Source: Dactylonectria macrodidyma
Taxonomy: Eukaryota; Ascomycota; Sordariomycetes; Hypocreales; Nectriaceae
Length of the DNA stretch: 64,000 nt
Reading direction: 5' to 3'
NCBI GenBank assembly: GCA_020744425.1
Contig: JAGMUV010000019.1
Span: 682,001-746,000 of the forward strand
Positions 44,810-55,915 of the stretch are shown here, one piece after another. The stretch's first letter is position 1, and each line of letters opens with the position of its first letter. The notes below the pieces were generated by a model. That model made no database searches. It had not been told where the DNA came from and saw only the letters and a list, made by a program, of their open reading frames with translations. Both the position numbers and the translations under genes were made by a program.

Positions 44810-46708
44810 ATGATTCTGAAAACTCCGATAGATCCGGAGGCATCTTGTGGTAGTCAGTTCACGATACTGCCCAACGGGAGCCATGTGTGGATCGCTGTTG
44901 GCCCTGCCGCTGAGGCGTGGCAATCCATTCGTGACAATGTTGGGAAGATTGTCGAAGGCGAAAAGTATGTCAATGTTGACATTAGGGTCCACTTCTTCAT
45001 GATAGGCCGGTCGCTAGCCAAGGCCTCCCCATATATCATGTTCTTCTCCGACGATGCTATTGCCAGGAAAGAACTGCGGAGCGAAGTTCGACAGAGCCGC
45101 ATCTTGAAGGACTTGCCCTGGGTTCGACTTGGTGACGCATCGCCACTGCTTCAACTAGGCCACCACCGCCGTATCCCGACGGCTAACGAGCCTGTCCAGC
45201 AGGGTGTCCAGCAAGGCCATTCGGACGAGGCCCAAGATCAGAGGGCGCTCACTGTCCAGAGCCTTCCTCAAACGCCCTCCACCTCAGAGATCAACTCCGA
45301 AGATCACGATCATCAACACGCCAGGAGCATCAATCGCCTAGCCAGCAGCTTGAAGGCATGTAGCATCTCCACCGGAAGTTGTCGAGATTCCCACCATTCG
45401 TACGTGTCACTAGATTCAAGTGCAAGTACCCGGAGGACTTCTGTCGACTCAAATGAGCAGCAGGGTAGGTCCGAGGCTTCAACCGTCAGGGCAGAGGACT
45501 GCGGGAGCACTTGCGAAGAATCCTCAGACGAGGATGACGGCTTTTCAGAGTCGGGCGGCTCTGACGAGTCGTCGCCACTACCATCCAATGAAGCATTTGC
45601 CGCACACTTAACATCGGTTGTTCGTCAGCTTTTGGAAGCTTTCGAAGCGCATCGGCAGCTTCTTCCATGTTATGGCTCCCAAGATGCCTGCGGCGTATCG
45701 GACTCACGTCAGATCGGCGGCGCAATTGTAGGGAGCGGAAACAGGGATAAAGGGAAGAAGCGAGCCCTTGCGGCCGGGAAGAATACAATGCAAGGTTCAA
45801 GCGATGAATCACCACAGTCTGACGTCGCCAAGAAGCGACGGAGGACAAATCAGCGAGGCAGGGTTCTCGCATGCCCTTTTTGGAAGAAGGACCAGCATCG
45901 CTTTTCTCGCTGCTATAGCCACGATCTCAAAGAGGTAAAACATGTCAAGCAGCACCTGTATAGGGTGCATCGCAGTCCGTTCCGATGCAACCGCTGCCAG
46001 CAAACATTCAACAACGAGGCTCTCCTGGCCGCACATCAGCGCAGCACCGAAGTATGCACTGTTCGGGAGGTAGTACAGGGTGACGAGATATCAGTGGAAC
46101 AGAAAATACTCCTCTCGAAACGTGGCCTGGCCGGATCAACGCAGGAGGAGCAATGGTACCTTGTCTGGGATATTGTCTTCCCCGGTTGCGACCGACCTTC
46201 GTCGCCTTATTTAGACGCTGATCTGTCCGAGGACCTTTGTGAATTTCGCGAGTTTTACACCAAAGAAGGTGTCAAGATTGTCAAGCAACGATTGAGAGCG
46301 GGCGGGCACTGTGTGGACGACGAGCAAGGGATTCTACAGAGAGAGCTTGACATTGTGTTGAGTAAAGCCCTTGAGGCTATTTACAAGTCTTGGATAGCCC
46401 AGAGACCTCAGAGCCAAGACGAGGGAAGTAGTGGATTTTCTTCCCAACCGGGTGGTAACGGTGAGGAGGGTATGGGGGAAGACTTTTGTCTCGAGAGTCC
46501 CAATTCCGAATTTGCAGGGCCGAGCGGCATCGTCGGCTCAACTATGCATGAAGGCTTCGCGCCAGATGGTAGCACAAGGGGGGAGGCCGTGTCTGAGGTT
46601 GCAGGAATCAATAATTCGGAGATTGAACAACTGTTGAACAACTTTGATTGGGATAGGCAGACTGACGGTGGTCCTAACACATGTGGGGGATTTTTATGGC
46701 AGGGATAA
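44810..46708 (+). CDS. C2H2-like zinc-finger protein, fungal family
   Basis: From the ATG at 44810 the frame gives 632 residues. The N-terminal part has FTILPNGSHVWIAVGPAAEAW. Residues 150-300 are Ser/Glu-rich and probably disordered, with a basic KKRRR nuclear signal (about 343). The zinc region (about 355-416) has a degenerate finger (CPFWKKDQHRFSRC with a following HVKQHLYRVH) and a classical C2H2-like one (CNRCQQTFNNEALLAAH). This paired arrangement recurs in large fungal families of unknown function, with a conserved CPFWKKDP-like start. The C-terminal 200 residues carry a helical segment and acidic tail, possibly for activation. The start is uncertain: the region upstream looks coding in another frame. 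Confidence 0.75.
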   Translation: MILKTPIDPEASCGSQFTILPNGSHVWIAVGPAAEAWQSIRDNVGKIVEGEKYVNVDIRVHFFMIGRSLAKASPYIMFFSDDAIARKELRSEVRQSRILKDLPWVRLGDASPLLQLGHHRRIPTANEPVQQGVQQGHSDEAQDQRALTVQSLPQTPSTSEINSEDHDHQHARSINRLASSLKACSISTGSCRDSHHSYVSLDSSASTRRTSVDSNEQQGRSEASTVRAEDCGSTCEESSDEDDGFSESGGSDESSPLPSNEAFAAHLTSVVRQLLEAFEAHRQLLPCYGSQDACGVSDSRQIGGAIVGSGNRDKGKKRALAAGKNTMQGSSDESPQSDVAKKRRRTNQRGRVLACPFWKKDQHRFSRCYSHDLKEVKHVKQHLYRVHRSPFRCNRCQQTFNNEALLAAHQRSTEVCTVREVVQGDEISVEQKILLSKRGLAGSTQEEQWYLVWDIVFPGCDRPSSPYLDADLSEDLCEFREFYTKEGVKIVKQRLRAGGHCVDDEQGILQRELDIVLSKALEAIYKSWIAQRPQSQDEGSSGFSSQPGGNGEEGMGEDFCLESPNSEFAGPSGIVGSTMHEGFAPDGSTRGEAVSEVAGINNSEIEQLLNNFDWDRQTDGGPNTCGGFLWQG

Positions 46709-48286
46709 TAATTCAGTTCCCACCGAATCATCTAACCTGTCTGTCGTCTGTTCACTTGGACTGGCCGACTGGCCTCCAGGGAAAGGGAAATACGACACAT
46801 ACTAATGACGCCTATTATAAGATAAGGAAGTTATAAAAGCTATGTGAGTATTGAAGTAGAGAGTAAGGTATATAAAAGAAGATCACAAAGCGAACTAAAT
46901 AAAGCTCGAAAAAGTAATAATTTATGAGAAAAACTACTAAAGAGGATGATGTTGCCAACGTGACTTTAGCGACAATCGGCAGCCGATGCGTTGGTCGGAT
47001 GTTGCCAACACAGTCATCGGCGCCTGGTGCCATGTTCTTGAAACCCTCAACTGCGAGTCTGAGAGAATACATTCGAAGATACCGCATGTGATTGGACCAA
47101 GGCGGTGAGTTGTATAATCGCTGTGAACCCGAACTGTCTGAGCCAGTTGGTGTTGAACACCTTGTCAAGCTGCCTGCAAGAGCTTCCCATTAGGCCATGT
47201 TTGGGAGACTGAACAGCCTGTTTATGAACTTGTGGCTGAAAGAGGGGGAAAGTCGAGATGACTGACTGTATCCTATGATTTCGAGAGATAAAGATACAGA
47301 AGGAGGCAAGGGGGCCTTAGTAGCACACACCAGAGAGAAGACCAGAAGTTAAATAGCCCAAAGAAAGAAAGAAAGAAAAATCAGTAAAGGTTCAAGTGTA
47401 TATTTTGCATGATTTATTCATCTATATTTTCACGATCCTCATCTCTCTGTTACATACACGGCTGAAGCCTATTGGGTCTCTCGCTAAGTAGGCTCTTCCC
47501 GTGCTACCTAACGGATTGATTATGTCTCACGAACATGTCATGTTTTCAGTAAACATGCGTGCGAATCTCATAGAACTTCGTCTTGGCAAACGGGTGATCA
47601 CATAGCCTCACAAATGGACACAGAGGTGGGGTGAAGGGGTCATGAGCAAATCCGTGAACTCCCGCGACTCGCAACTCAATACACCGTCACGCCGTTCTCC
47701 GTCCTGGATCAGTGGCAGTCTTTCTTGATGCAACAAGGGCTCACCTCTCGAAACGGAAATCGCTGTTGGTTTGCTCTAGTTAGGTCTCCATGTTATGTGG
47801 AGATCAGAAAGCTGATATTAGTCCCCGTTGGTGCGCTACCAGTCGGGGATATCGGAGCCGACAACCAAACATGTCTAAGGTTAAATACAACCTCATGAAC
47901 GCTTGAACCGCCGATCCTGGTGCGTTCTGGGCATCACCCGCGTGCATCATGCCGGAAACATGCATCGATCCCCGTTTTCCTGCTTTTCCCCCGGACTCCC
48001 CCGTGATAATTAACTGGGGTCCCGAGAGGAGATGGCATCCCTGCTCGAGAATTACGCGGACTGTAGTCCGAGAATCCTACCAGAATCATATGGCTCGGGT
48101 CGCGCATGACCTGTCGTACCATCGGTAGTTCATAAAGCGAACGCTTATACGATTATTATAAATAGCAATGCCAGAGCAGTCATTTCCAAAAAGTACGGTT
48201 CAGTCAAAGCATCTCTTTCTTGTGACCACATTGTTCCCTGGCCAAAGCACGTCTGGCGCAGTGCCAGCGACAAGCTCCTCTTCACC
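46709..48286. other. Intergenic, simple GAAA repeat near 47365
   Basis: No gene is supported. A short GAAA repeat (about four units) lies at about 47362-47380. The last 150 bases contain the leader of the MFS gene. Confidence 0.5.
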
Positions 48287-50207
48287 ATGGAGACTGACAA
48301 AAAGGCTCATTCCACTGAGCAGGAGAAAGCCGAGGTCCTGCATCATGCTATCACAGACGACCTTGCTCCGGTAGCAATCGCTGCTGAAATCGCCCATGAA
48401 GTCGACAACAACAAATATTCGCCCTGGACGGCATCCATGTTCCAGCTATACGGCGTTCTTTTCATCGCATACTGCTGTGGATGCCTCAATGGTTACGATG
48501 GCAGTCTTATGGGAGGACTGAATGGTATGAAGTCTTATCAGAGAACCTTCGACATGTAAGGCAGCCTCAACCTCTCCACTGCGTCGGGATCAAGCTTCCT
48601 AGGAGAGCACGCCAGATTGACTAACCTGTAATGCTCTAGGAAAACAGATGGCTCGTCGACTGGCATTGTCTTTATGATTTACAACGTCGGCAGCATTGCT
48701 GCAGCACCCACTGTTCCATTTGCCACTGACCTCCTCGGACGCCGTGCTGGCATGTTTATCGGCTCGGTCATCATCATCATCGGCACCTGCGTTCAGTGAG
48801 TAGACAAATCAAATCAAATGACTTCTATTTACTGACCTGTTTTAAAGAGCTACCAGCCACGCTTTGCCACAATTCATGGGTGGCCGATTTCTGCTCGGCT
48901 TTGGTGTTTCCTACTGCTGCATCGCTGCCCCAACCTATGTCAGCGAGCTCGCGCACCCGAAGGTAAGAATCTATGAATGAAACAACTTCCGGCGCCTTGA
49001 TTAATCCGACCATAGTGGAGAGGCACTCTGACTGGCTTCTATAACTGCATGTGGTAAGTCTGTCAAGCCCTGAATACATGAGGCACATCTAACACGGCCA
49101 TAGGCCAGTGGGAGCCATTATTTCGGGCTGGGTGGTATACGGAAGCGCTTTCATAGAGACCGATAACGGCTGGAGAATCCCAGTGTGGATCCAGCTTGTG
49201 ACATCCGGTATCGTTTCCATCTTTGCCTTCTTTCTTCCCGAATCGGTATGTCTCGCCAATCTCAACTTTTGCAACCGAGTCTTGCGGATACTGACTGCTT
49301 GTAGCCTCGATGGCTTGTTGCAAACGACAAGCACGACGAAGCCGCTGCAATTCTTGCCAAGCTCCACGGTGAAGGTTCGGTCAATCATCCTATTGTCCAA
49401 CTTCAGATGAAGGAAATGATCGCGCAGATCTCCACTGAAGGCTCAGACAAGAGATGGTGGGACTGGAGAGAGCTATGGAGCACACACAGCAACCGTCGAC
49501 GTCTCATCTGCGTGCTGGGAATGGCCATCATGGGACAGGCCTCGGGTAACTCCCTGTCCAGCTACTATCTCGTCACCATGATGAACACAGCTGGAATCAC
49601 CGAAGAGAAGAAAGTGCTGGCTCTCAATGCCTCAAACAGTGTCCTTGGTCTACTCGGCTCACTTGTTGGAGCACGTCTCACTGATCGTGTGGGTCGCAGG
49701 CCTCTTCTCATTTACAGCACAATTTGCTGTTCCTTCATCTTTGCTGTCATTACTGGAACATCGAAGATGGCCGTGGATAACCCGTCCAACACAAACGCAG
49801 CCAACACTACCATCGCATTTGTGTTCCTCTTTGGCGTCGTCTTCTCCGTCGGTTGGACTGCTCAGCAGAGCATGTACATCGCCGAGACTCTGACGACCTC
49901 CACCAGGGCGAAGGGTACTGCCGTTGGTAACTTTGCGTCCAGCTGCATTTCTCTGGTGCTCGCTTACTCGTCTGGCCCTGCGTTTGAAAAGATCGGTTAC
50001 TACTTTTATCTCGTATTCGTCTTCTGGGATCTGCTTGAAGCACTCTTCATCTACTTCTTCTTCCCCGAGACGAAGGATCGAACGCTTGAGGAGCTCCACG
50101 AGGTCTTCGAGGCGCCTAACCCCATCAAAAAGTCACTGGAACCGAGAACCGCGCACACCGTCATGGCTACGATGAACGCACAGTCGAGCAAGGTCGGTGA
50201 CGTATAG
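48287..50207 (+). CDS. MFS sugar porter (lactose/hexose permease-like)
   Basis: This is a plasma-membrane transporter. Six exons were rebuilt: 48287-48555, 48640-48795, 48848-48962, 49016-49053 (38 bases), 49104-49245 and 49305-50207, giving 540 residues. CACC precedes the ATG. Marks are [16 protein letters not shown] in TM1, DLLGRR after TM2, [11 protein letters not shown] in TM4, [13 protein letters not shown] after TM6, SSYYLVTM in TM7, [10 protein letters not shown] between TM8 and TM9, and [19 protein letters not shown] at the end. The TM1 GYDGSLMGG form belongs to the permease branch for disaccharides and hexoses. No CAZyme neighbour lies within 1.5 kb, so context does not narrow the substrate. 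Confidence 0.92.
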
Positions 50208-51698
50208 AAAACCAGCCTCTGGTGGACTAGTGGAAGATCGGCTGGAACTCAAGCAAGTTGAGCACGCTCATGGATCTTGAGAGCGGGTAGGCGGGCCGAA
50301 TGATGCTGATCTTGGATAAGGTTAAACCAATCTTAATGAAATACTACTCGAGATAGAATTTGTTGTGCCAGTGGAAACTTGACCAGGTGGTATTTCAGTC
50401 TAAGCTGAGACCCCCTTGCTTGGACTAATTTTCAAGTCTCTTGAGTTCTTTGAATGGATGCCCGATGGCTCATGTCGGTCGTGTCAGGGGAATTAAATGA
50501 GTGGAAAACCAAAGATTACCCTGCCGTGAATGCACTGATTCGGCCTCCACCTTTTGACCAGGACCACGCTCTTCGTTTAAATTAAGGGTTGGCAAATCAT
50601 TTGGAAAAATTCAACCCTTATTCCAATCTTTTTTCCACCTCCAGAGTAACGCTTGCGGGGTAAACTGTGTTTCTCGATGTTTTTACGCATAAGATGACGT
50701 TGGGGTGATGGAATTGCGCCGTTGTGGCGTCTTTCAGGCATATCTATTGGATCCACGAATGAAACCTCCGAGACAAAACGGCATGCCTCCCGCCAGTTGT
50801 CTCACGAAATGCTCGCTTGTCCACCACACTTCCTGGGAGCATCAATGGTGGCGTTAAATGGCTGATGGGAATACGAGCAGGAATTACTCGTCCTATGCTT
50901 GCGACCCTCCACTAGGATCCCTCCGGCCACTATCCTCCGCCTCAATCGTTCTGGCTCCAATCAGAAGGTCATTGCCCTGCCTAGTGTCGGTTAATCGGCA
51001 GGTTCCTGGACCAAAGCCAAAACTTCAGCCACTGGGGGGGGCCAATCTGATGCGACAAGTGACCGAGCAGTAACCAAGGGCTGATGGGCTGAACGGAACT
51101 CGCGGGCGACACGAGACTTTGCATGGCGCCATAAGGCTCGACGCTACGACACGGGTAATGATCATGGCTAAATAAAGAAGCACCAGGCACAACTTTACTT
51201 CAATTTTCAATGTTAATATGAGAGCTTTTATGGAGCTTAAGGATAAATCGAGTCGCAAGAAGACTCTCGGATATCAGGTCGAGAGAACTGCATCGCTGAG
51301 TGCAAATTCTTCCTTCTAGAGTAGGTCAGTCTTAACCATGGCTTCATTTTCTCTACTTGAAACTGTCTTCATCCTGCGAGCCATGATACCCAAGGCACTC
51401 AGGGTGGGCGAGGTTACAACGCTAATCACTAGGACTTGGCTGAAGCTAGTGAGTAAGCGCGTGCACAACGATATCATGGCTGCATCAACAAGCTGAAAGG
51501 CACCAACCAGGCACCAGACTTCCTGGAAGGATTTCTCAGCCATGAACTCAGCTGCGAAGCTGCCTTGTTCCTGTTTCAGATAAGGTGCTGGTGCTCTCTA
51601 CCTATTTATGGCGATGACCACCCACTTCAAAAAGCCAAGCCCACAACACCCCATCTAGAGGACCTTCAGTATCGTTTCATCTTTACAGACTTGACGAA
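50208..51698. other. Intergenic, nothing recognised
   Basis: About 1.5 kb without a supported gene. A minus-strand frame at 51316-51543 (75 residues, partly hydrophobic) could be a tiny gene, but it has no homology or leader that I can see. Confidence 0.45.
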
Positions 51699-52410
51699 AT
51701 GCGTCTTTCAACCGTCCTTTCGTTTGCCAGTGTGGCCTGCGCTGCATCCCCTCCGTTGGCTGGGATGGTCCGCTCGCCTAGGGCATTGTTTGGACTCGAC
51801 GAACGCCAAACAGTGTTCTGTGAGGAGATTTATCCGCCTTACACGTGCGAGAGATCTTGTGGTGAAGGGTACACTGAATGTATCGACTGGCCGACCTGCT
51901 ACAATCCTGGCGAAGGCCAGACTTGCTGCTCAGATGGAAGTATGTTTCGGTACTCTGCCAATTTGCTATCCACGGAAGAAACTAATTCCCCTAGGTTATT
52001 GTGCCAAGGGATACTACTGCGTTGATGTAGGGTGTTGCCCCGATGGCTCATCTCTAGAAGAATGTGGTGCAACCAAGACACTCAGCGTCGTCCCCCCTCC
52101 TGTGAATCCCCCGACGGGCGTCTCAGAGTCAGCCACTTCTGCGGTATTGTCTTCTGCGATAGCCACTACTGTTCTTACAACAGCTTTGAGAGTGACCACG
52201 TCTGTGGCACCCATTCTTAATATGTCGACTTCTGCTGCGCCTGTTGGTGAGATCACAACAACAGCGACCGTTATTTTAGAGACACCGACGGAGCAGCCCA
52301 CTGCTACCGCTGTGGAGACTGTCCCTGCCGGTGCGGGCGCCAATACCAAGGTGGAATACGTATTGATGGCGGTATTTGGAGCTATTGGTGTCTTTGTCGG
52401 GGGCCTGTAG
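51699..52410 (+). CDS. GPI-anchored cysteine-rich cell-wall protein
   Basis: Exons are 51699-51939 and 51995-52410, giving 218 residues. The signal peptide is MRLSTVLSFASVACAA. The Cys-rich part (residues about 40-100) has about a dozen cysteines in two small clusters, the second (YCAKGYYCVDVGCCPDGS) similar to a knottin- or chitin-binding-like fold. A Ser/Thr/Ala/Pro-rich stalk (about 105-195) fits O-mannosylation. The hydrophobic C-terminus (YVLMAVFGAIGVFVGGL) after a small-residue site (GAGAN) is a GPI-attachment signal. Expected at the plasma membrane or wall; function unknown. It is convergent with the efflux pump gene. Confidence 0.82.
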
Positions 52411-52939
52411 CTCGATATCCATGAAAAAGTGAGCTGTGGTAGCTCCAGGTGGATGACAATCAAGTTGGGAGCCTTGCTACATGTTTAAGTAGTACAGCAC
52501 TAATTACGACTGTTTCATCAAGATTGTCCACCTGTTTCTGTCCGAAATATTACCTTTCGTCTTGCATCCATTGTATCTTGAAATAAACTCTACAACTGGC
52601 TAAGAAAAACAGGCAACTTGTCGTAGAGACGAAAATTGGCCTTTGGAGAAAATAATTTGCCTCAGAGGCAGTCCGCCATTGATTTTGGGATATTTTACTG
52701 CAAAATAACCACGTTATGAGCATTTCAATCGAGCCCACATGTGCTATTGGAGGCCACTTAATAATTAATGGGGAGAAGCGCATGTGTTGTTATCACTTCA
52801 TCATCTTCATCCTCAACCCTTCCTTACTTTGTCAAACACTGATATTCTCTGCTCAATGAACATGATAAGTTTGCATCTCTGTTTTTAGTGATCAAAACTT
52901 TGACTTCAACGTAACTGATGGGGACTCTACAAATACGGT
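52411..52939. other. Convergent spacer
   Basis: This is the 3' flanks of the wall protein and efflux pump genes, AT-rich, with no gene. Confidence 0.5.
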
Positions 52940-54860
52940 CTATCTCTCTTCGAAGCCCTGCCTCCCAACCTCGTCTCTCTCCAGAGTAAGCTCCTTGGCA
53001 AAAAAAGATACGACGGCACCAGCACACGAGAAGCCCGCCATGACCATCCAGATAGTCTGAAAGGGGCCTTGGTAGACGTCTATGAGCCTGTCCATGACCT
53101 CAGTTGATAAACCTAGATCGGCAAGAGAGGGGATAAAACCGATCGCTTCGCTTGGGTCTTCTAGAATCCGTAGTGAGTCTGGAAGCTCTCCAAAATCAGC
53201 TAGGCCATCTTGGAAAACAGAGTTGAAAATGGTCGCACCGATGGTTTGGCCGAGCATAGCACCAACCAGTCGAAAAAATACAAGAAGTCCAGCAGCCAGC
53301 CCCATATCGTCAATCAACTCCACGCTAGACTGGAGTTGTACTGTTGTTGTGGTAAATACCGTACCAACTCCGAGACCTAGAAACGACTGGAAGCTATACG
53401 ACATGGCTTTAGACGCATCTTTGCCAACCAAACTCCAGAGGCCCAGGAAAATAGTAGTCATGATCCATCCTATAGAGTTTTGCAACCAACACCGTCTGGT
53501 TATCTCTATAATGATGGACGCAATGAAACAGAAACCCAGCGTAACACAGGCTAACGGAATCGCCGACAAGGCAGCCTGAAGGGGTGGCTGAAGAAAGACT
53601 GCTTGAAAGAATAAGGGGATATAGAGAGTGAGTGAGTACAGGACCATTCCGTTCAAGGAACCTGATACCAAGGCAATCGTGAATGTAATGTTAGCGAAAA
53701 TGCGGTAGGGGACGATTGGTTCAGCTGGCTTCGCCTTTGTTTCGTAAACCCCAAAAGCTACAAGAACAAGCACGCCCACAATCATCGGGACCAGAGTTTG
53801 CCACGAGGACCAAGGAAATAAGTCATTAGCCCAGCTAAGTGGCAGCACAGTAAAGGTAGCGCCCATAGTAAAGAGCAGCATTCCGATCCAATCCAGGCGA
53901 CGGAGCTTGGACCTCAAGGTCAAGTCAATGAGTTTGAGCCGAAGAAAAAATAAAGCGAGGAGGAAGACGATGGCCATGAATGGAAGATTGATCCACCCGA
54001 TCCATCTCCAGTTGTAGTCCGTGAAGAGGGCGCCCGTGACAGGCCCCGCGAGTGTTCCGATAGCAATGGCGAGGGACATGATTCCAAGGTACAGAGGTCG
54101 CTCCTGGAGCGTCGTGATATCGCTGAGGATGACGGCTTGGAGAACATCTAGGCCTCCACCTCCCAGTCCCTGCAGAGCCCGGCCAACGACAATGACAGAC
54201 ATGTTCTTTGCCACAGCAAAGATTATGCATCCAAGGGTGAAAAGCAAGGTAGCTGCCAGGAGTGGGAACTTACGACCTAGAATGTTGGAAACGCTCGAGT
54301 AGATTGGCTGCGTGATGACAACGCCAAGCATGAATGCAATGCTGGCCCAAAAGGACTGTAGAGTTGTTCCGTGAAGCTGGTTTGTAATGGTCTAGAATTG
54401 ATTTCATCATCAGTGACCAATTTAAGCCTGTAAGAGGAGCAGCCACACCCAAATAAACACATATCATCCCGGGGCTGCTTGCTGTGATCTAACTTTAGGA
54501 AAGAAAGGGACTCAAGTTACGTACCGGTGTTGCCACTGCCAGGGTAGTAGAATCCCATGATACAACCAAGGCTACAAGGGCAAGCATGAGAATTGACATG
54601 AAGAACGAGAACGTCTTCTTGGGCTTGGGCAGTGTTGATTGTTGCATGTTTGGTGAGTGGTCGGCAGTATCACCTTGGCCTTTCCCAGACTGCGATGGCG
54701 GTGGCATCTCCTGACTGAGCTGCTGTATGCCTTGCGGTTCATGACTTCCATAGCCTGTCGCTGGTGGTGGTATTTCTCTTTCATCCAAATTGTTCATTTG
54801 GAGCACAAGCGAGTCCCTTGTCACGGGTAGGAGTTTCACCACCTTCGTCATTCTGGCCAA
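52940..54860 (-). CDS. DHA2-family MFS efflux pump (14 spans)
   Basis: This is a proton-antiport drug/toxin exporter of the plasma membrane or vacuole. Exons are 54860-54525 and 54391-52940, giving 595 residues, or 574 if the ATG at 54797 (MNNLDERE) is the start. A disordered cytosolic N-terminus (Pro/Gln/Ser-rich) precedes TM1 (LMLALVALVVSWDSTTLAVATP). After the intron, GRALQGLGGGGLDVLQAVI, NWRWIGWINLP, LDWIGMLLFTMGAT and a long C-terminal set of spans match the DHA2 subfamily. Length is normal. Such pumps often lie in secondary-metabolite loci, but no biosynthetic backbone gene is present here, so the cargo is unknown. Confidence 0.9.
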
Positions 54861-55915
54861 GGTGTGTAGGATCAGAATTATTTCTGGACAAGTCGAATGC
54901 CTCAGAGTGGGAATGGCTCCTAGATGGTGGTAGCCAAAAAGCCTCCGAAAGTGCCAACAGCAAAGACTGAACAGCTTGATGATACTGACGTGGCCGAATG
55001 GCCTGATGAACTTGGGTGCCTGTTGGTTGGTTCAGAGTGAGCTTGGCATGGTACCACGTTGGCTCTAAGTATCACGTTATATTGAAATGAACATACGACT
55101 TCTGGATACGAGTTTTACGAAGGCCCGCCATTTAAGCAAGTCAAATAATTTGATCTCGGAGAACAGTGAGCGCGTTGTCATCACATTGACGGTGATCAGC
55201 ATAAAAGAGAGACAATCGAAGACCGTACAAAGAACCTCAATGTCTCCACTGTCAAGCGCAGGTTTAGGATCAGATTCATAAGCGTTGGCTGTAGTGTTGA
55301 GTATATTATAGATGCTGAGGAATGTGGTTAACAGTATCCATGGCGGTGAAATCCCCAGAGCCTGACTAGGTACTCATCCTTCCAATTGCAATGAGGAATG
55401 GCCGCAGTACCATGACGAAGCGAACTCTACTCATTTCTGATATTGGACCATTGTACCTGCAGTCGGCAAGGGCGAACTTCTGGCTCAACGGAGCGCAATT
55501 ACTCCCCGCACATCCGAGGGCGAGTTGAGGAATATGTGAGACCAAAAGTAAGTGCACAAAGTATCAATTCTGATCAACATGCTATGGCTTTTGGATAGAC
55601 TAACCTTCTAATGTAGGTTTGTGTTTATTGCAGCTAGGGTAAAGTCTTACGCTGGTCATTACAGAACTTCCACAGTGGGATTTGCTTTCTGCGACAGTCG
55701 CGCAGGCTCCATTTCTTCAACGATGCCACTTGATACAAATTCAGTGAAGGCTGGCTGCAAAAGTTGGGAGATGAGTAAAAAATGTCCATTGCCAAGCCCG
55801 AATCATGGCATATAAATAAGTAGGGTCCGCGAGGAAGCTATCAAAAAATAAACGTGAATATATGACTGTTGTGAAGATTATTTTGACTTGGGGCAGTTCA
55901 ATGAGACCCATCCTA
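54861..55915. other. Intergenic, nothing recognised
   Basis: This is the efflux pump upstream region followed by the 3' flank of the endoglucanase gene. Small frames are unsupported. Confidence 0.5.

Noticed and set aside
47362..47380. GAAA repeat as possible regulatory element
   Set aside because: A few units of simple repeat, far from any start codon.
51316..51543. Minus-strand frame of 75 codons, partly hydrophobic
   Set aside because: Could be a micro-gene, but there is no supporting leader, homology or membrane pattern clear enough to list.
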